DNA of 59,929 nucleotides from Sphingomonas aracearum. Lineage in GTDB: Bacteria; Pseudomonadota; Alphaproteobacteria; Sphingomonadales; Sphingomonadaceae. Shown piece after piece: positions 26,746 through 34,634 of this stretch. Both the position numbers and the translations under genes were made by a program. How positions within the stretch are numbered: the stretch's first letter is position 1; each line of letters begins with the position of its first letter. The notes below the pieces were generated by a model, which ran no database searches, was not told where the DNA came from, and saw only the letters and a list, made by a program, of their open reading frames with translations. The stretch spans positions 1 through 59,929 of the forward strand of contig NZ_QQNB01000006.1 of NCBI RefSeq assembly GCF_003345355.1, read 5' to 3'.

Positions 26746-27600
26746 ATGACCATCGCCGTCACTGGCGCGACCGGCCAGCTTGGCCGCCTCGTCATCGAAA
26801 GCCTGAAGCGCAAGTCGACCGGCGAGCCGATCGTGGCGCTGGTGCGCTCGCCCGAAAAGGCCAGCGACCTGGGTGTCGAGGCACGCGCGTTCGATTACGC
26901 GCAGCCTGAGACGCTCGCTCCGGCACTGGCCGGGATCGACACGTTGCTCTTGATCTCGTCGAGCGAGGTCGGGCAGCGCGAGGCACAGCACCGCAACGTC
27001 ATCGAGGCCGCCAAGACGGCGGGCATCAAGCGTATCGTCTACACCAGCCTGCTGCACGCCGACCGATCGCCGATCAGCCTAGGCGAGGAGCACCGTGCGA
27101 CCGAAGCGCTGCTGGCGTCCTCCGGTATCCCGACGACCCTCCTGCGCAATGGCTGGTACACCGAGAACTACACCGGCTCGATTCCCGCAGCCCTGGAGAA
27201 TGGCGCGCTCGTCGGCAGCGCTGGCGAGGGACGCCTGTCGCTCGCGACCCGCGCCGATTATGCCCAAGCCGCAGCCATCGTGCTGACCAGCGACGGCCAT
27301 GAGGGCAAGACCTATGAGCTGGCCGGCGACGACGCGGTGACGCTCGCCGACCTTGCCGCCGAGATATCGCGCCAGACCGGCCGCGACATCCCGTACCGCG
27401 ATCTGCCGCAGGCCGAATACGCTGCGATCCTGAAGCAGGTGGGCCTGCCCGAGGGCTTCGCCGAGGGAGTTGCGGCATGGGACGTCGATGCCTCGAACGG
27501 TGCGCTGTTCGATGACGACCACCAGCTCTCGAAGCTGATCGGACGTCCGACGACACCGCTGGCCGACGCCGTGCGGGCGCAACTCGCCGTGCAGGGCTGA
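26746..27600 (+). CDS. NAD(P)H:quinone oxidoreductase, QorB/NmrA-like SDR
   Basis: The 284-residue extended SDR is of the QorB (YtfG) type. It has MTIAVTGATGQLGRLVIESL as the cofactor-binding Rossmann start, ALVRSPEKASDL, the TLLLISSSEVGQREAQHRNV segment, and LLRNGWYTENYTGSI typical of QorB. Members reduce quinones with NADPH. AAGGAG lies 8 bases upstream. It sits 29 bases after the extradiol dioxygenase, suggesting removal of quinones derived from catechols. Confidence 0.9.
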   Translation: MTIAVTGATGQLGRLVIESLKRKSTGEPIVALVRSPEKASDLGVEARAFDYAQPETLAPALAGIDTLLLISSSEVGQREAQHRNVIEAAKTAGIKRIVYTSLLHADRSPISLGEEHRATEALLASSGIPTTLLRNGWYTENYTGSIPAALENGALVGSAGEGRLSLATRADYAQAAAIVLTSDGHEGKTYELAGDDAVTLADLAAEISRQTGRDIPYRDLPQAEYAAILKQVGLPEGFAEGVAAWDVDASNGALFDDDHQLSKLIGRPTTPLADAVRAQLAVQG

Positions 27601-27646
27601 CGTTACGCAATCCCCAGACCGTTAAAGACATCCCTGGAGATAGCGC

Positions 27647-27714
27647 ATGAATATCGACCCTTCCGGCAAGACGACGCTCGTGACAGGTTCGACGGCCGGA
27701 ATTGGCGTTGCGAT
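27647..27714 (+). pseudogene. SDR gene, first 22 codons only, cut by IS3
   Basis: The frame starts MNIDPSGKTTLVTGSTAGIG, an unmistakable SDR N-terminus with its cofactor motif, then ends where the IS3 element begins. No continuation of the SDR exists on the far side of the IS. Without target-site duplication, this indicates a deletion next to the insertion. It was probably the third gene of the dioxygenase-QorB operon. Confidence 0.85.
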
Positions 27715-27793
27715 TGACGTCCCCCCTGTTTTTTCATCCAAGCTGAGTGAGAGTTTTCCGGCCCTTTGAAGCCTGCGGGCAAGGAGCTGGGAC

Positions 27794-28060
27794 ATGAAGA
27801 AGTCGAGATACACGGAAGAGCAGATCGCGTTCGCGTTGAAGCAGGCGGAGACCGGCACGTCGGTCGCCGAGGTCATCCGCCGGATGGGCGTATCGGAGCA
27901 GACGTTTTATCGCTGGAAGAAGGTGTACGGCGGGCTCGGTGTGGGTGAGCTGCGGCGGCTGAAGCTACTCGAGGAAGAGAACCGCAAGTTGAAGCAGCTG
28001 GTTGCGGACCTCAGCCTCGACAAGCACATCCTGCAGGACGTTCTGGCAAAAAAGCCCTGA
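27794..28060 (+). CDS. IS3 transposase OrfA
   Basis: The 88-residue product has the Tnp_1 HTH (YTEEQIAFALKQAETGTSVA, then EVIRRMGVSEQTFYRWKKVY) and a leucine-zipper-like helix (LKLLEEENRKLKQLVADLSL). It provides DNA binding and forms the N-terminal part of the frameshifted OrfAB transposase. It is complete and typical in length. Confidence 0.95.
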   Translation: MKKSRYTEEQIAFALKQAETGTSVAEVIRRMGVSEQTFYRWKKVYGGLGVGELRRLKLLEEENRKLKQLVADLSLDKHILQDVLAKKP

Positions 28061-28923
28061 CGCCTGGACGACGGCGCGAGCTCGTCGCGCACGTCCAGGC
28101 GTCTCATGGTGTCAGCGAGCGACGTAGTTGCCTGGCGCTGGGCGTCGACCGGTCGTCGGTGCGTTACGTGTCGCATCGTCCGGACCAGGCGCCGCTGATG
28201 CTGCGCATCCGTGATCTGGCGGCGACGCGGACGCGCTACGGCTACTTCCGGATCTACATCCTGCTGCGCAGGGAAGGATGGTTCGTGAACCACAAGCGCG
28301 TCTACCGGCTCTACCGGGATGATGGGCTGAGCCTGCGGCTCAGGCGCCCTCGTCGCAGCGTCAGCGCTGCGAACCGTGAGCGACAGCCGGCAGCTTTGGC
28401 TGCCAACGAGATGTGGTCGATGGACTTCGTCTCGGACGCGCTGTTCGACGGGCGACGGTTGCGGGCGCTGACGGTGGTCGATGCGTTCACCCGCGAGGCG
28501 CTGGCGATCGACGTCGATCAAGGCATCAAGGGTGAGCAGGTCGTCGCGGCGATGATGCGGATCGCGTCGCTGCGCGGGACGCCCAAGACGATCCGGGTCG
28601 ATAATGGCCCGGAGTTCATCTCGAAAGCGCTGGACCGGTGGGCGTATGAGAACGGCGTCACGCTCGACTTCTCGCGGCCGGGCAAGCCGACCGACAACGC
28701 CTTCGTGGAATCGTTCAACGGCCGCCTGCGCGACGAGTGCCTGAACAGCCACTGGTTCCTGTCGCTGGCAGACGCACGGGCCAAGATCGAGGCCTGGCGG
28801 CGGGACTATAACGAGAGCCGTCCTCACACGGCGCTTGGCTGGCTGACGCCAGCCGAATATGCTGCATCCGCCGGGGTTGACCCCGACGGATGCAGGCCGG
28901 AAACTCGCACCATGCCCGGATGA
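28048..28923 (+). CDS. IS3 transposase OrfB (made by -1 frameshift)
   Basis: It enters in the -1 frame at AAAAAAG (28048-28054) just before the OrfA stop and runs to 28923. The HTH_21-like segment (LRIRDLAATRTRYGYFRIYI) is followed by the rve integrase core with the DDE triad: Asp in MWSMDFVSDAL, Asp in IRVDNGPEF, and Glu in NAFVESFNGRLRDEC. An independent ATG start is not obvious. It looks intact, so the element could be active. Confidence 0.93.
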   Translation, partial: KKALTPGRRRELVAHVQASHGVSERRSCLALGVDRSSVRYVSHRPDQAPLMLRIRDLAATRTRYGYFRIYILLRREGWFVNHKRVYRLYRDDGLSLRLRRPRRSVSAANRERQPAALAANEMWSMDFVSDALFDGRRLRALTVVDAFTREALAIDVDQGIKGEQVVAAMMRIASLRGTPKTIRVDNGPEFISKALDRWAYENGVTLDFSRPGKPTDNAFVESFNGRLRDECLNSHWFLSLADARAKIEAWRRDYNESRPHTALGWLTPAEYAASAGVDPDGCRPETRTMPG

Positions 28924-29027
28924 GAAACCGGGGGACCGTCAGTCGCCTTCCCGACAGACCAGATAGAACTTAACATGGAGAAGATGCCGGAATATGTATC
29001 GCATGTGAACGGTAGGTGGAGGAAGGC

Positions 29028-29195
29028 ATGACCGAAGATGATGTCCTCTATTTCCAACGTCGCGCCGGAGCCGAACTGGAGTTGGCGCAGCGGGCGACCA
29101 AGCCTGAAGTCGTAGCGGCGCACCACCGGCTCGCCGAGGCCTATCTCGATCGTATCGCCTCCGTGGAACCGGCGAGGCAGGTGGAACATGCTTGA
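29028..29195 (+). CDS. Small protein, paralogue of 30689 ORF
   Basis: The 55-residue product, MTEDDVLYFQRRAGAELELA and onward, is one amphipathic helical region. It starts with a strong RBS (GGTGGAGGAAGGC) and overlaps the Crp gene (ATGCTTGA). It resembles the small protein at 30689-30874: both share a Y-x-x-R-R-A-x-x-E-x-x-x-A pattern followed by A-H-x-L-A-x-x-Y. Small proteins of this sort are common beside sphingomonad stress regulators, but the function is unknown. Confidence 0.7.
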   Translation: MTEDDVLYFQRRAGAELELAQRATKPEVVAAHHRLAEAYLDRIASVEPARQVEHA

Positions 29196-29967
29196 CGAGT
29201 TTCGGTCCAGCGGGACCCTCTCACACCAGCGTTCGTCTCACCCTACGCTGCTAGGCACGCGGTTCGCCGCGTCTCCCTTCCTTTCGACGGAGGACCGGCT
29301 CGCGCTTGAGAGAGTCGCACTTCCCGCAAGGTCGGTCGCAGCCGGCAAGGACTTGTTGCGGGAGAGCGAGCGCGCCGCCCACATCGAGGTTCTGATCGAT
29401 GGGTGGGCGTGCCGCTACAAAATGACGCGAGACGGCCACCGTCAGATCGTGGCGCTCCTGACCCCCGGCGAAGCGGCGAACCTGGACGCTCTGCTCTTCA
29501 CGCGCCTGCATTATGCGGTGCGTACGCTCACCCCGACCAAGGTTCTCACCCTTCCGCGCGACCGCGTCCTGGCGCTGGCCGAGCAGCACAGCGGCATCGC
29601 CAAGACTCTCGGCTGGCTCGCGCTGAATGAGAACGCGATCCTCAGCCAGTGGGCGCTTTGCCTTGGCCGGCTGTCAGCCCGGCAGCGCTTGGCGCATCTG
29701 TTGTGCGAGATGAGCGCGCGGCTCGGCGATCTGGACGATGGGGAGAGCCGCTTCGAGCTGCCGCTGACCCAGGAGCAGATCGCCGATGTGCTCGGCCTCA
29801 CTTCTGTCCACGTCAATCGCACGGTCCAGCAGCTGCGCGCCGAGAGCCTGATCGAGACGAAAGGGCGCACTGTCATGATCGCCGACATGGACGCGCTTCG
29901 TCAGATCGCGGGTTTCGATCCTGCCTATCTACAGGACGGGCGAGCATCCGCCCACCTCGCGCCATGA
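29188..29967 (+). CDS. Crp/Fnr family transcriptional regulator
   Basis: A 259-residue protein with a cyclic-nucleotide-binding-like N-terminal domain (FLSTEDRLALERVALPARSV, GWACRYKMTRDGHRQIVALL) and a C-terminal HTH_Crp (LPLTQEQIADVLGLTSVHVN, then RTVQQLRAESLIE). There is no Fnr-type Cys cluster. The type is common in alphaproteobacteria, where it often pairs with a small HWE/HisKA_2 kinase, as here: the kinase start overlaps its stop (ATGA). Ligand and targets are unknown. Confidence 0.9.
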   Translation: MLDEFRSSGTLSHQRSSHPTLLGTRFAASPFLSTEDRLALERVALPARSVAAGKDLLRESERAAHIEVLIDGWACRYKMTRDGHRQIVALLTPGEAANLDALLFTRLHYAVRTLTPTKVLTLPRDRVLALAEQHSGIAKTLGWLALNENAILSQWALCLGRLSARQRLAHLLCEMSARLGDLDDGESRFELPLTQEQIADVLGLTSVHVNRTVQQLRAESLIETKGRTVMIADMDALRQIAGFDPAYLQDGRASAHLAP

Positions 29968-30629
29968 ACGATTCCGAGATGGCAACGGCCTACGCCAATC
30001 CTTCTGCCGATTATCGGGCCCTGTCGCCGGAAGCCGAGCTGCTGCTGCGCGAAACCAATCATCGGTGCAGCAACGACCTCCAGCTCGTCGTGAGCCTGCT
30101 CGCGCTTCAGAGCCGGAAGGCGGCAAGTGACGAGACGCGGCAGGCGCTGATCGACACGATGGAGCGGGTCGCTATCCTCGCGCGTGCCCGAGCGTCGCTC
30201 AAGGAAGAACGCCGACCGACGCTGGAGGCGGCATTGCGGCAGGTATGCGAGGCGTTGCAGAGCCAGGCCGAGCCGCGCTCCATCTTCCTGTCGCTGGAAA
30301 CGGCGAGCGCCGTGAGCGGCTTGTCGGCGGTTCAGGTCACGACACTGACGCTGATCGTCAACGAGCTGGCGACTAACGCCATTAAACACGCCTTCGCACA
30401 GGACCGAAGTGGTCGCATCCGCATCGTCGTGCGCCCGCACGACAGCCGAAGTCTGACGATCATCGTCGATGATGACGGTCTTCCTTTCCCCGAGATCGCA
30501 AGTCGAACGACGGGTGGACTGGGGCTCGGACTTGTACGGCGATTGCTCGAGTCGATCGGCGGGCTCGTCATTCTGCCCGCGAACGGATCAAAGTGTTTCG
30601 AGATCAGGGTGCCAATGGCGAGCCACTAG
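29964..30629 (+). CDS. HisKA_2/HWE-type sensor histidine kinase
   Basis: The 221-residue cytoplasmic kinase has no sensor domain. The phospho-acceptor box is LLLRETNHRCSNDLQLVVSL (His about residue 33), and HATPase_c contains VNELATNAIKHAF (N box), IIVDDDGLPFP (D box) and GGLGLGLVRRLL (G box). The start ATG overlaps the Crp stop. It probably receives its input through partner proteins. The pairing suggests a stress or light-type signalling unit; no response regulator is adjacent. Confidence 0.88.
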   Translation: MNDSEMATAYANPSADYRALSPEAELLLRETNHRCSNDLQLVVSLLALQSRKAASDETRQALIDTMERVAILARARASLKEERRPTLEAALRQVCEALQSQAEPRSIFLSLETASAVSGLSAVQVTTLTLIVNELATNAIKHAFAQDRSGRIRIVVRPHDSRSLTIIVDDDGLPFPEIASRTTGGLGLGLVRRLLESIGGLVILPANGSKCFEIRVPMASH

Positions 30630-30688
30630 GCGTCATCTTGTCGTAGCCTTCGTGTGGAGAGTAGCTGGATCAGACTGAAGAGGGCGAC

Positions 30689-30874
30689 GTGACCAACGAC
30701 AATCCCGAATATTATGAACGGCGCGCCCGAGAGGAAGCCGAGGCAGCAGACAGTGCGAAATCGGCCGAGGCGGCATCGGCGCACCGCCTGCTCGCGATCG
30801 AATATGAAGCGCACGCGCGCGAATTGCGCAGGCGCACAAAGACCCGTCCGAAGCTGACGATCCGATCAGCCTGA
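30689..30874 (+). CDS. Small protein, paralogue of 29028 ORF
   Basis: The 61-residue product has a GTG start and GAAGAGGG upstream, beginning MTNDNPEYYERRAREEAEAA. It is strongly helical and charged with a basic tail (RRRTKTRPKLTI). The central region aligns with the 55-residue protein upstream of crp, including RRA and AHRLLAIEY versus AHHRLAEAY. Two small paralogues therefore bracket the Crp-kinase pair. The function is unknown. Confidence 0.6.
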   Translation: MTNDNPEYYERRAREEAEAADSAKSAEAASAHRLLAIEYEAHARELRRRTKTRPKLTIRSA

Positions 30875-30904
30875 CGGGCGAGCAGGAGAGAGCCGATACT
30901 TTAG

Positions 30905-31204
30905 GGAGACAAGGACGACTATACCGATAAGCAGAAGCGTAAGGCTGAGCACATCGAGGAGAGCTACGAGGAACGCGGCAGACCCAAGGATGAGGCCGAA
31001 CGCCGCGCCCGAGCGACGGTCACCAAGGAGAGCGGAGGCGGCGACGAGCCGGGATCGGGTCGCGGCAAAGCCGACATGCATGACTCCTTGAAGACGGGCG
31101 GTAAGGAGGGCGGAGAAGCATCCGCGCACCGATCGGCAGCCGATCGCTCCGCGTCCGCCAAGGCGGCAGCGGCGACCCGCAAGCGCAACGTCGCGGGAAA
31201 GTGA
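30905..31204 (+). pseudogene. 'Plasmid stabilisation'-type small protein gene without a start codon
   Basis: In frame from 30905 the DNA reads GDKDDYTDKQKRKAEHIEES, then YEERGRPKDEAERRARATVTK, a Gly-rich linker and a basic Ala-rich tail (AAAATRKRNVAGK) to the stop at 31202-31204. This is the charged protein often labelled plasmid stabilisation protein in alphaproteobacteria. The frame is closed by TAG at 30902 and contains no ATG, GTG or TTG at the expected N-terminus, so the start codon seems to have been lost by a small deletion. The naming family has no proven function. Confidence 0.6.
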
Positions 31205-31330
31205 GAGATGGGCGGGATGTGGCCGAGAAGATGGCCACCAGCCCCCAGGTCGTCGGCCCAAGGGGCGAGAACCGGAACGCCTCGGATCGCCGTGTTTTCT
31301 CACGGAAAGAACATCGCACGGAGAGCGGCA

Positions 31331-32104
31331 ATGACCGACGTTCAACGCGCACGCGATCGCATGATGGACGTGCATATCAAGCGGCGTGGCGTTCGGGATC
31401 AGCGCGTGCTGGCAGCGATGCGTGCCGTTCCGCGGGAGCGCTTCGTCGAACCGGGCCTCGAGGAGTTCGCGTATGAAGACGCTCCGCTTCCCATCGCCGA
31501 GGAGCAGACCATCTCGCAGCCCTTCATCGTCGCGGCGATGATCGAAGCGGCGGAGGCGCGGCTCGCCAATGTTCGATTTGAGCAAGGAGACGCCGAACAC
31601 CCCGCCTATGCTGCCAGCAGCTTTGATCGTCTGTTCTGCGCGTCCGCCCTTGTGTTGATGTCGGATATCAACGCGGCCTTGCGCTGTTGGCGTGACCTTC
31701 TGAAGCCGGGCGGTACGATCGCGTTCGACACAGCCGCCAAGCCATTCGGCTTTTCGCAACGCGCGTCGGAAGCGGCGCTTCGTCACGGGGTGAGGCTGTC
31801 CTACGGCGAAGTGGCGGATACGCCTGAACGGTGCCGGGACTTGCTGGTTCAGGCAGGATTTGAGGTCGTCGATATCCGCAAAGCTTTCGCGAATACCAAC
31901 CCAGTCGCGATCGACGACGTGATCGCCATGTACGACGAGCGCCTGGATCATCCGGCGTGGCGGGGCATCAAGGAGGCCAGAGCCGAAACGAGGGAGGCGA
32001 TCAGGGCCGACTTCATCGGCAGCGTGATTGCCGACGCGGTGAGCGGCTATGTTCCCAATGATATGGCTTTGTTCTTCACAACGGGCAGAAAACAGCCGAG
32101 CTAA
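31331..32104 (+). pseudogene. Chimera of PCMT N-terminus and a class I methyltransferase C-terminus
   Basis: From ATG 31331, residues 1-63 match the N-terminus of protein-L-isoaspartate methyltransferase (MMDVHIKRRGVRDQRVLAAM, VPRERFVEPG, PIAEEQTISQPFIVAAM). At about residue 65 (IEAAEARLANVRFEQGDAEH) it switches to the C-terminal two thirds of a UbiE-like methyltransferase (SFDRLFCASALVLM, WRDLLKPGGTIAFD). The glycine-rich SAM motif I of both parents is missing. The open frame is continuous, 257 residues, but SAM binding is unlikely. It looks like the product of a deletion fusing two neighbouring methyltransferase genes. Confidence 0.65.
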
Positions 32105-32221
32105 GGTCACTTGGGTTCGCTCGACCCTCGTCGCTCGCTGCGGCAAATAGCGCTATCAGAACGCCGCCACTTATCACGAGCGTTTACAGGAGACCGGTGA
32201 GAGAAGGCCCGAAAACGTACG

Positions 32222-32689
32222 CTAAGCCCGGCGCTTGTCCTGCATCGCCTCCAGCACGATGCGCGCCACGCCCGCGCTGTCGGCTACCAGTTCGGACAGG
32301 TCCGCGATGCCCGGCACCGCCAGGCGCGCCCCCCTGCCGCGGATCGTCTCCACCAGCAGCTCGGCCTCCGCCAGCGGCAGGCGGCTGATGCGGTCGATCT
32401 TCTCGGCCACCACCACCTCGCCGGGCTGCAGGTCCGCCACCATGCGCAGGAGCTCCGGCCGGTCGGGCCGCGCGCCGGACGCCTTCTCCCGGTACACGGC
32501 CGCCACGTAGAAGCCGGCCGCCCGCGCGCCGGCGACGATGCTCTCCTGCCGCGTCAGGTCCTGCTCGTCCGTGCTCACCCGCAGGTACACCCGCGCCGCC
32601 CTCACCTCGCTGCCTGCCACGTGCTCATCACTCCCGCCCGGCGTGCTTGGGTATACCCTTGTGAGCCAGCCCTTCAACGAGTGGCTCAA
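32222..32689 (-). CDS. Short serine recombinase, resolvase catalytic domain only
   Basis: The catalytic domain contains VYLRVSTDEQDLTRQESIVA (nucleophile Ser), EKASGARPDRPELLRMVADL and VVAEKIDRISRLPLAEAELL. It stops at AMQDKRRA, where longer resolvases continue into a helix and HTH, so the DNA-binding part is missing. An in-frame GTG at about 32617, with GGGAG upstream, may be the true start, and the first 24 residues are uncertain. It lies at the left edge of the recombinase-ParB-RepB block. Confidence 0.7.
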   Translation of the reverse strand: MSHSLKGWLTRVYPSTPGGSDEHVAGSEVRAARVYLRVSTDEQDLTRQESIVAGARAAGFYVAAVYREKASGARPDRPELLRMVADLQPGEVVVAEKIDRISRLPLAEAELLVETIRGRGARLAVPGIADLSELVADSAGVARIVLEAMQDKRRA

Positions 32690-32844
32690 AGAGACATAAG
32701 CCGATGCTGTTGCGCTAAGCTAACCGTAAAGACCCGAAGTAGCCAACTGCGAACAATTGTCCCATTCAGCTGATCCGATTTCGGTTTCTCACTGCGCCCA
32801 GACCAGAGCACCAGAAGCGAGGGCATTGCGGTTGTCACGGCACG
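32690..32844. other. Short intergenic, no feature seen
   Basis: This 155-base gap lies between the leftward RepB-like gene and the resolvase start. It should hold the resolvase promoter. No gene, repeat or clear palindrome is visible. Confidence 0.3.
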
Positions 32845-33738
32845 TCAAGCTGCCTTTTGGAGGTCGCTCAGCTTCTGGAACTCGGCCAGAATGTCGGCAT
32901 GGTGTTGGGCAAGGTAGCGGACCACGCGGGCATTGCCGAGCAAGCGGTTCACGTATCCGGCGGCCAGCATGAGATCGAGCTGGTCGGCGCTGTAGCTCTG
33001 CTCGACAGCACGCAGCTGCCGATCCAAGTTCTCGCTCTCCCGCTGCATGGTCGCGACCTGGTCTTCGGTCAGGCCCGGCACCCGGCGCGGCTTGCCGGCG
33101 ACGAGCTGATCGTCGGGCGTGGAAGCCACCAGCGATCGCGCATAGCTGACCGTGAACCGGTTCATCGTGATCATTGCCATGGCCGCCTCGACCTGACGGA
33201 CGGGCTTCATGAAACGAAGCTCGGTGAACACGTGGATGGGTATGTGCCGGTCCTTCAGCAGGTCGGCCGCTTCCGGGCAGATGCCGACCAGCAGATTCCG
33301 CTTCTTCCGGATGCTCGCGATGTCGACGTTGAGGGCGCGGGCGAGCCGTTCCTCGGAGACGCCCTTTTTGACCGCGTTGAGGATCATCCGGTGTTCCTGG
33401 ATGGTCGCGATCCGGCTGACCCGCTTGTTGTAGGTGAAGGCCTCGTCGTCGGTCGCGACCAGGCACACGATCTCGGTTTCGCCCCGCTCCCGCACGATCT
33501 CGACGCGCAGGTGTCCGTCGAGCAGATGATAGCGGCCGTGATCGGTCGCGTCCCGCGCGACGACAGGCGGTTCGATGATCCCGACCTCGGCGATCGAGGC
33601 TGCGATCTGGCCGTATTTCACCGACTTCTTCACGGCCGCGGAGACGGCCCGCAGCGGCATGATGCTGTCGATCGGGATACGCAGGCTGGCTTCCTCGAAG
33701 GCCAGTTTGACGGCCATGCTTTGCGGCCCCGGGCTCAT
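32845..33738 (-). CDS. RepB-type ParB-like protein (third gene of recombinase triad)
   Basis: The 297-residue protein has a ParB/Srx-like N-terminal domain (YGQIAASIAEVGIIEPPVVA, then HLLDGHLRVEIVRERGE with the family GHxR pattern). The C-terminal half is what databases call the plasmid partitioning protein RepB C-terminal domain (PEAADLLKDRHIPIHVFTEL onward). Its start overlaps the stop of the ParB-like gene by four bases. The arrangement large serine recombinase, ParB-like, RepB-like recurs in alphaproteobacterial islands. It has no ParA partner here, so a role in recombination rather than segregation is likely. Confidence 0.85.
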   Translation of the reverse strand: MSPGPQSMAVKLAFEEASLRIPIDSIMPLRAVSAAVKKSVKYGQIAASIAEVGIIEPPVVARDATDHGRYHLLDGHLRVEIVRERGETEIVCLVATDDEAFTYNKRVSRIATIQEHRMILNAVKKGVSEERLARALNVDIASIRKKRNLLVGICPEAADLLKDRHIPIHVFTELRFMKPVRQVEAAMAMITMNRFTVSYARSLVASTPDDQLVAGKPRRVPGLTEDQVATMQRESENLDRQLRAVEQSYSADQLDLMLAAGYVNRLLGNARVVRYLAQHHADILAEFQKLSDLQKAA

Positions 33739-34634
33739 GAGACCGCGCCCATCCGGTCGAGGCGGACCGCCAGGTTTTCAGGCAGGGTAGCGAGGTCCTC
33801 GTCCTCCACCAGGGCCGCGAACTGCTCGTTCGAGCGCAGTCGCCGAAGAGCTTCGATGATGAGGAGGAGCCGATCGCGCGCTGTGTCCGCACGGCGGATC
33901 AGGGCGCGCTTGCGATCGACGTCGTCCTGATAGGCACGGACGAGCGCGGCGGGCGAGAGCTTCTGTCCATGAGAGGGCTTGCCGGTATGCTGTTTGAGAT
34001 GCTTGCCGCGCCGGCGCCGGTCCTCGACGATGCGCTTCGCGGCGAGCAGCTTGCGACCGCGCAATGTGCCTTTCTCATAAGCGAGCTGCAGGGCGCGCTG
34101 GACATCATGATCGTCCGCGTCGGCGATTTCCACCGCGACGCTGAGCGGGATCGCACGCGCCTCCACCGACCGCAGCAGCCGCTGCTCGCCCTGCTCGAGA
34201 AGGCGGGCAACCCCACTGACATATTCGAGCGTGAGGCCCGTCTTGCGGGCGATCTGGGGGAGGCTGTGGCCCCGCTCCCGCATGCCGCCGATATCCTGCA
34301 GCAGGTCGATCGCGCTATGCTGGCGTCGGGCGCAGTTCTCGACCAGGCTGGCGATCAGGCAATCTTCCGGGTCGGCCGAGACGACGAGTGCCGGAACTTC
34401 GCCCTGACCGAGTGCCCGGTAAGCCTCGAGGCGTCCCTGACCGCAGACCAGGTCGTAGAAGGGACCGTCCGCTTCCATGCGACGTGTGACCGTGATCGGG
34501 CGCTTGAGACCGACCTGAGCGATGTTGTCGACGATCTCTTTGAACACGCGCTTGTTGCGGGTGCGCGGGTTGACGACGGTGATGCGGTCGAGCGGGATCC
34601 ACTCCACGCGCTGGGCGGGTCTGGCGGTGCTCAT
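33735..34634 (-). CDS. ParB-like protein (second gene of recombinase triad)
   Basis: The 299-residue ParB/RepB/Spo0J protein has the N-terminal nuclease-like box (PLDRITVVNPRTRNKRVFKE, DLVCGQGRLEAYRALGQGEV with GQGRxEA, LVENCARRQHSAIDL) and an HTH (SLPQIARKTGLTLEYVSGVA). It overlaps its neighbours by four bases on both sides, so the three genes are one translational unit. ParB-box proteins can be CTP-dependent clamps; the GQGR replaces the usual GERR. Confidence 0.88.
   Translation of the reverse strand: MSTARPAQRVEWIPLDRITVVNPRTRNKRVFKEIVDNIAQVGLKRPITVTRRMEADGPFYDLVCGQGRLEAYRALGQGEVPALVVSADPEDCLIASLVENCARRQHSAIDLLQDIGGMRERGHSLPQIARKTGLTLEYVSGVARLLEQGEQRLLRSVEARAIPLSVAVEIADADDHDVQRALQLAYEKGTLRGRKLLAAKRIVEDRRRRGKHLKQHTGKPSHGQKLSPAALVRAYQDDVDRKRALIRRADTARDRLLLIIEALRRLRSNEQFAALVEDEDLATLPENLAVRLDRMGAVS

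Larger units (their letters stand above)
27715..28941 (+). mobile_element. IS3-family insertion sequence
   Basis: A complete 1227-base element. Its left end TGACGTCCCCCCTG... and the inverted right end TGACGGTCCCCCGG... match closely over about 25 bases, with a one-base shift. It carries orfA and orfB joined by an A6G slippery site, as is usual in IS3. The flanking tetramers (cgat left, gtcg right) do not match, so there is no target duplication. The ends contain the family's terminal TG/CA. Confidence 0.92.

Noticed and set aside
32857..33930. A 357-residue plus-strand frame
   Set aside because: It is antisense to the RepB-like and ParB-like genes and shows no recognisable domain.
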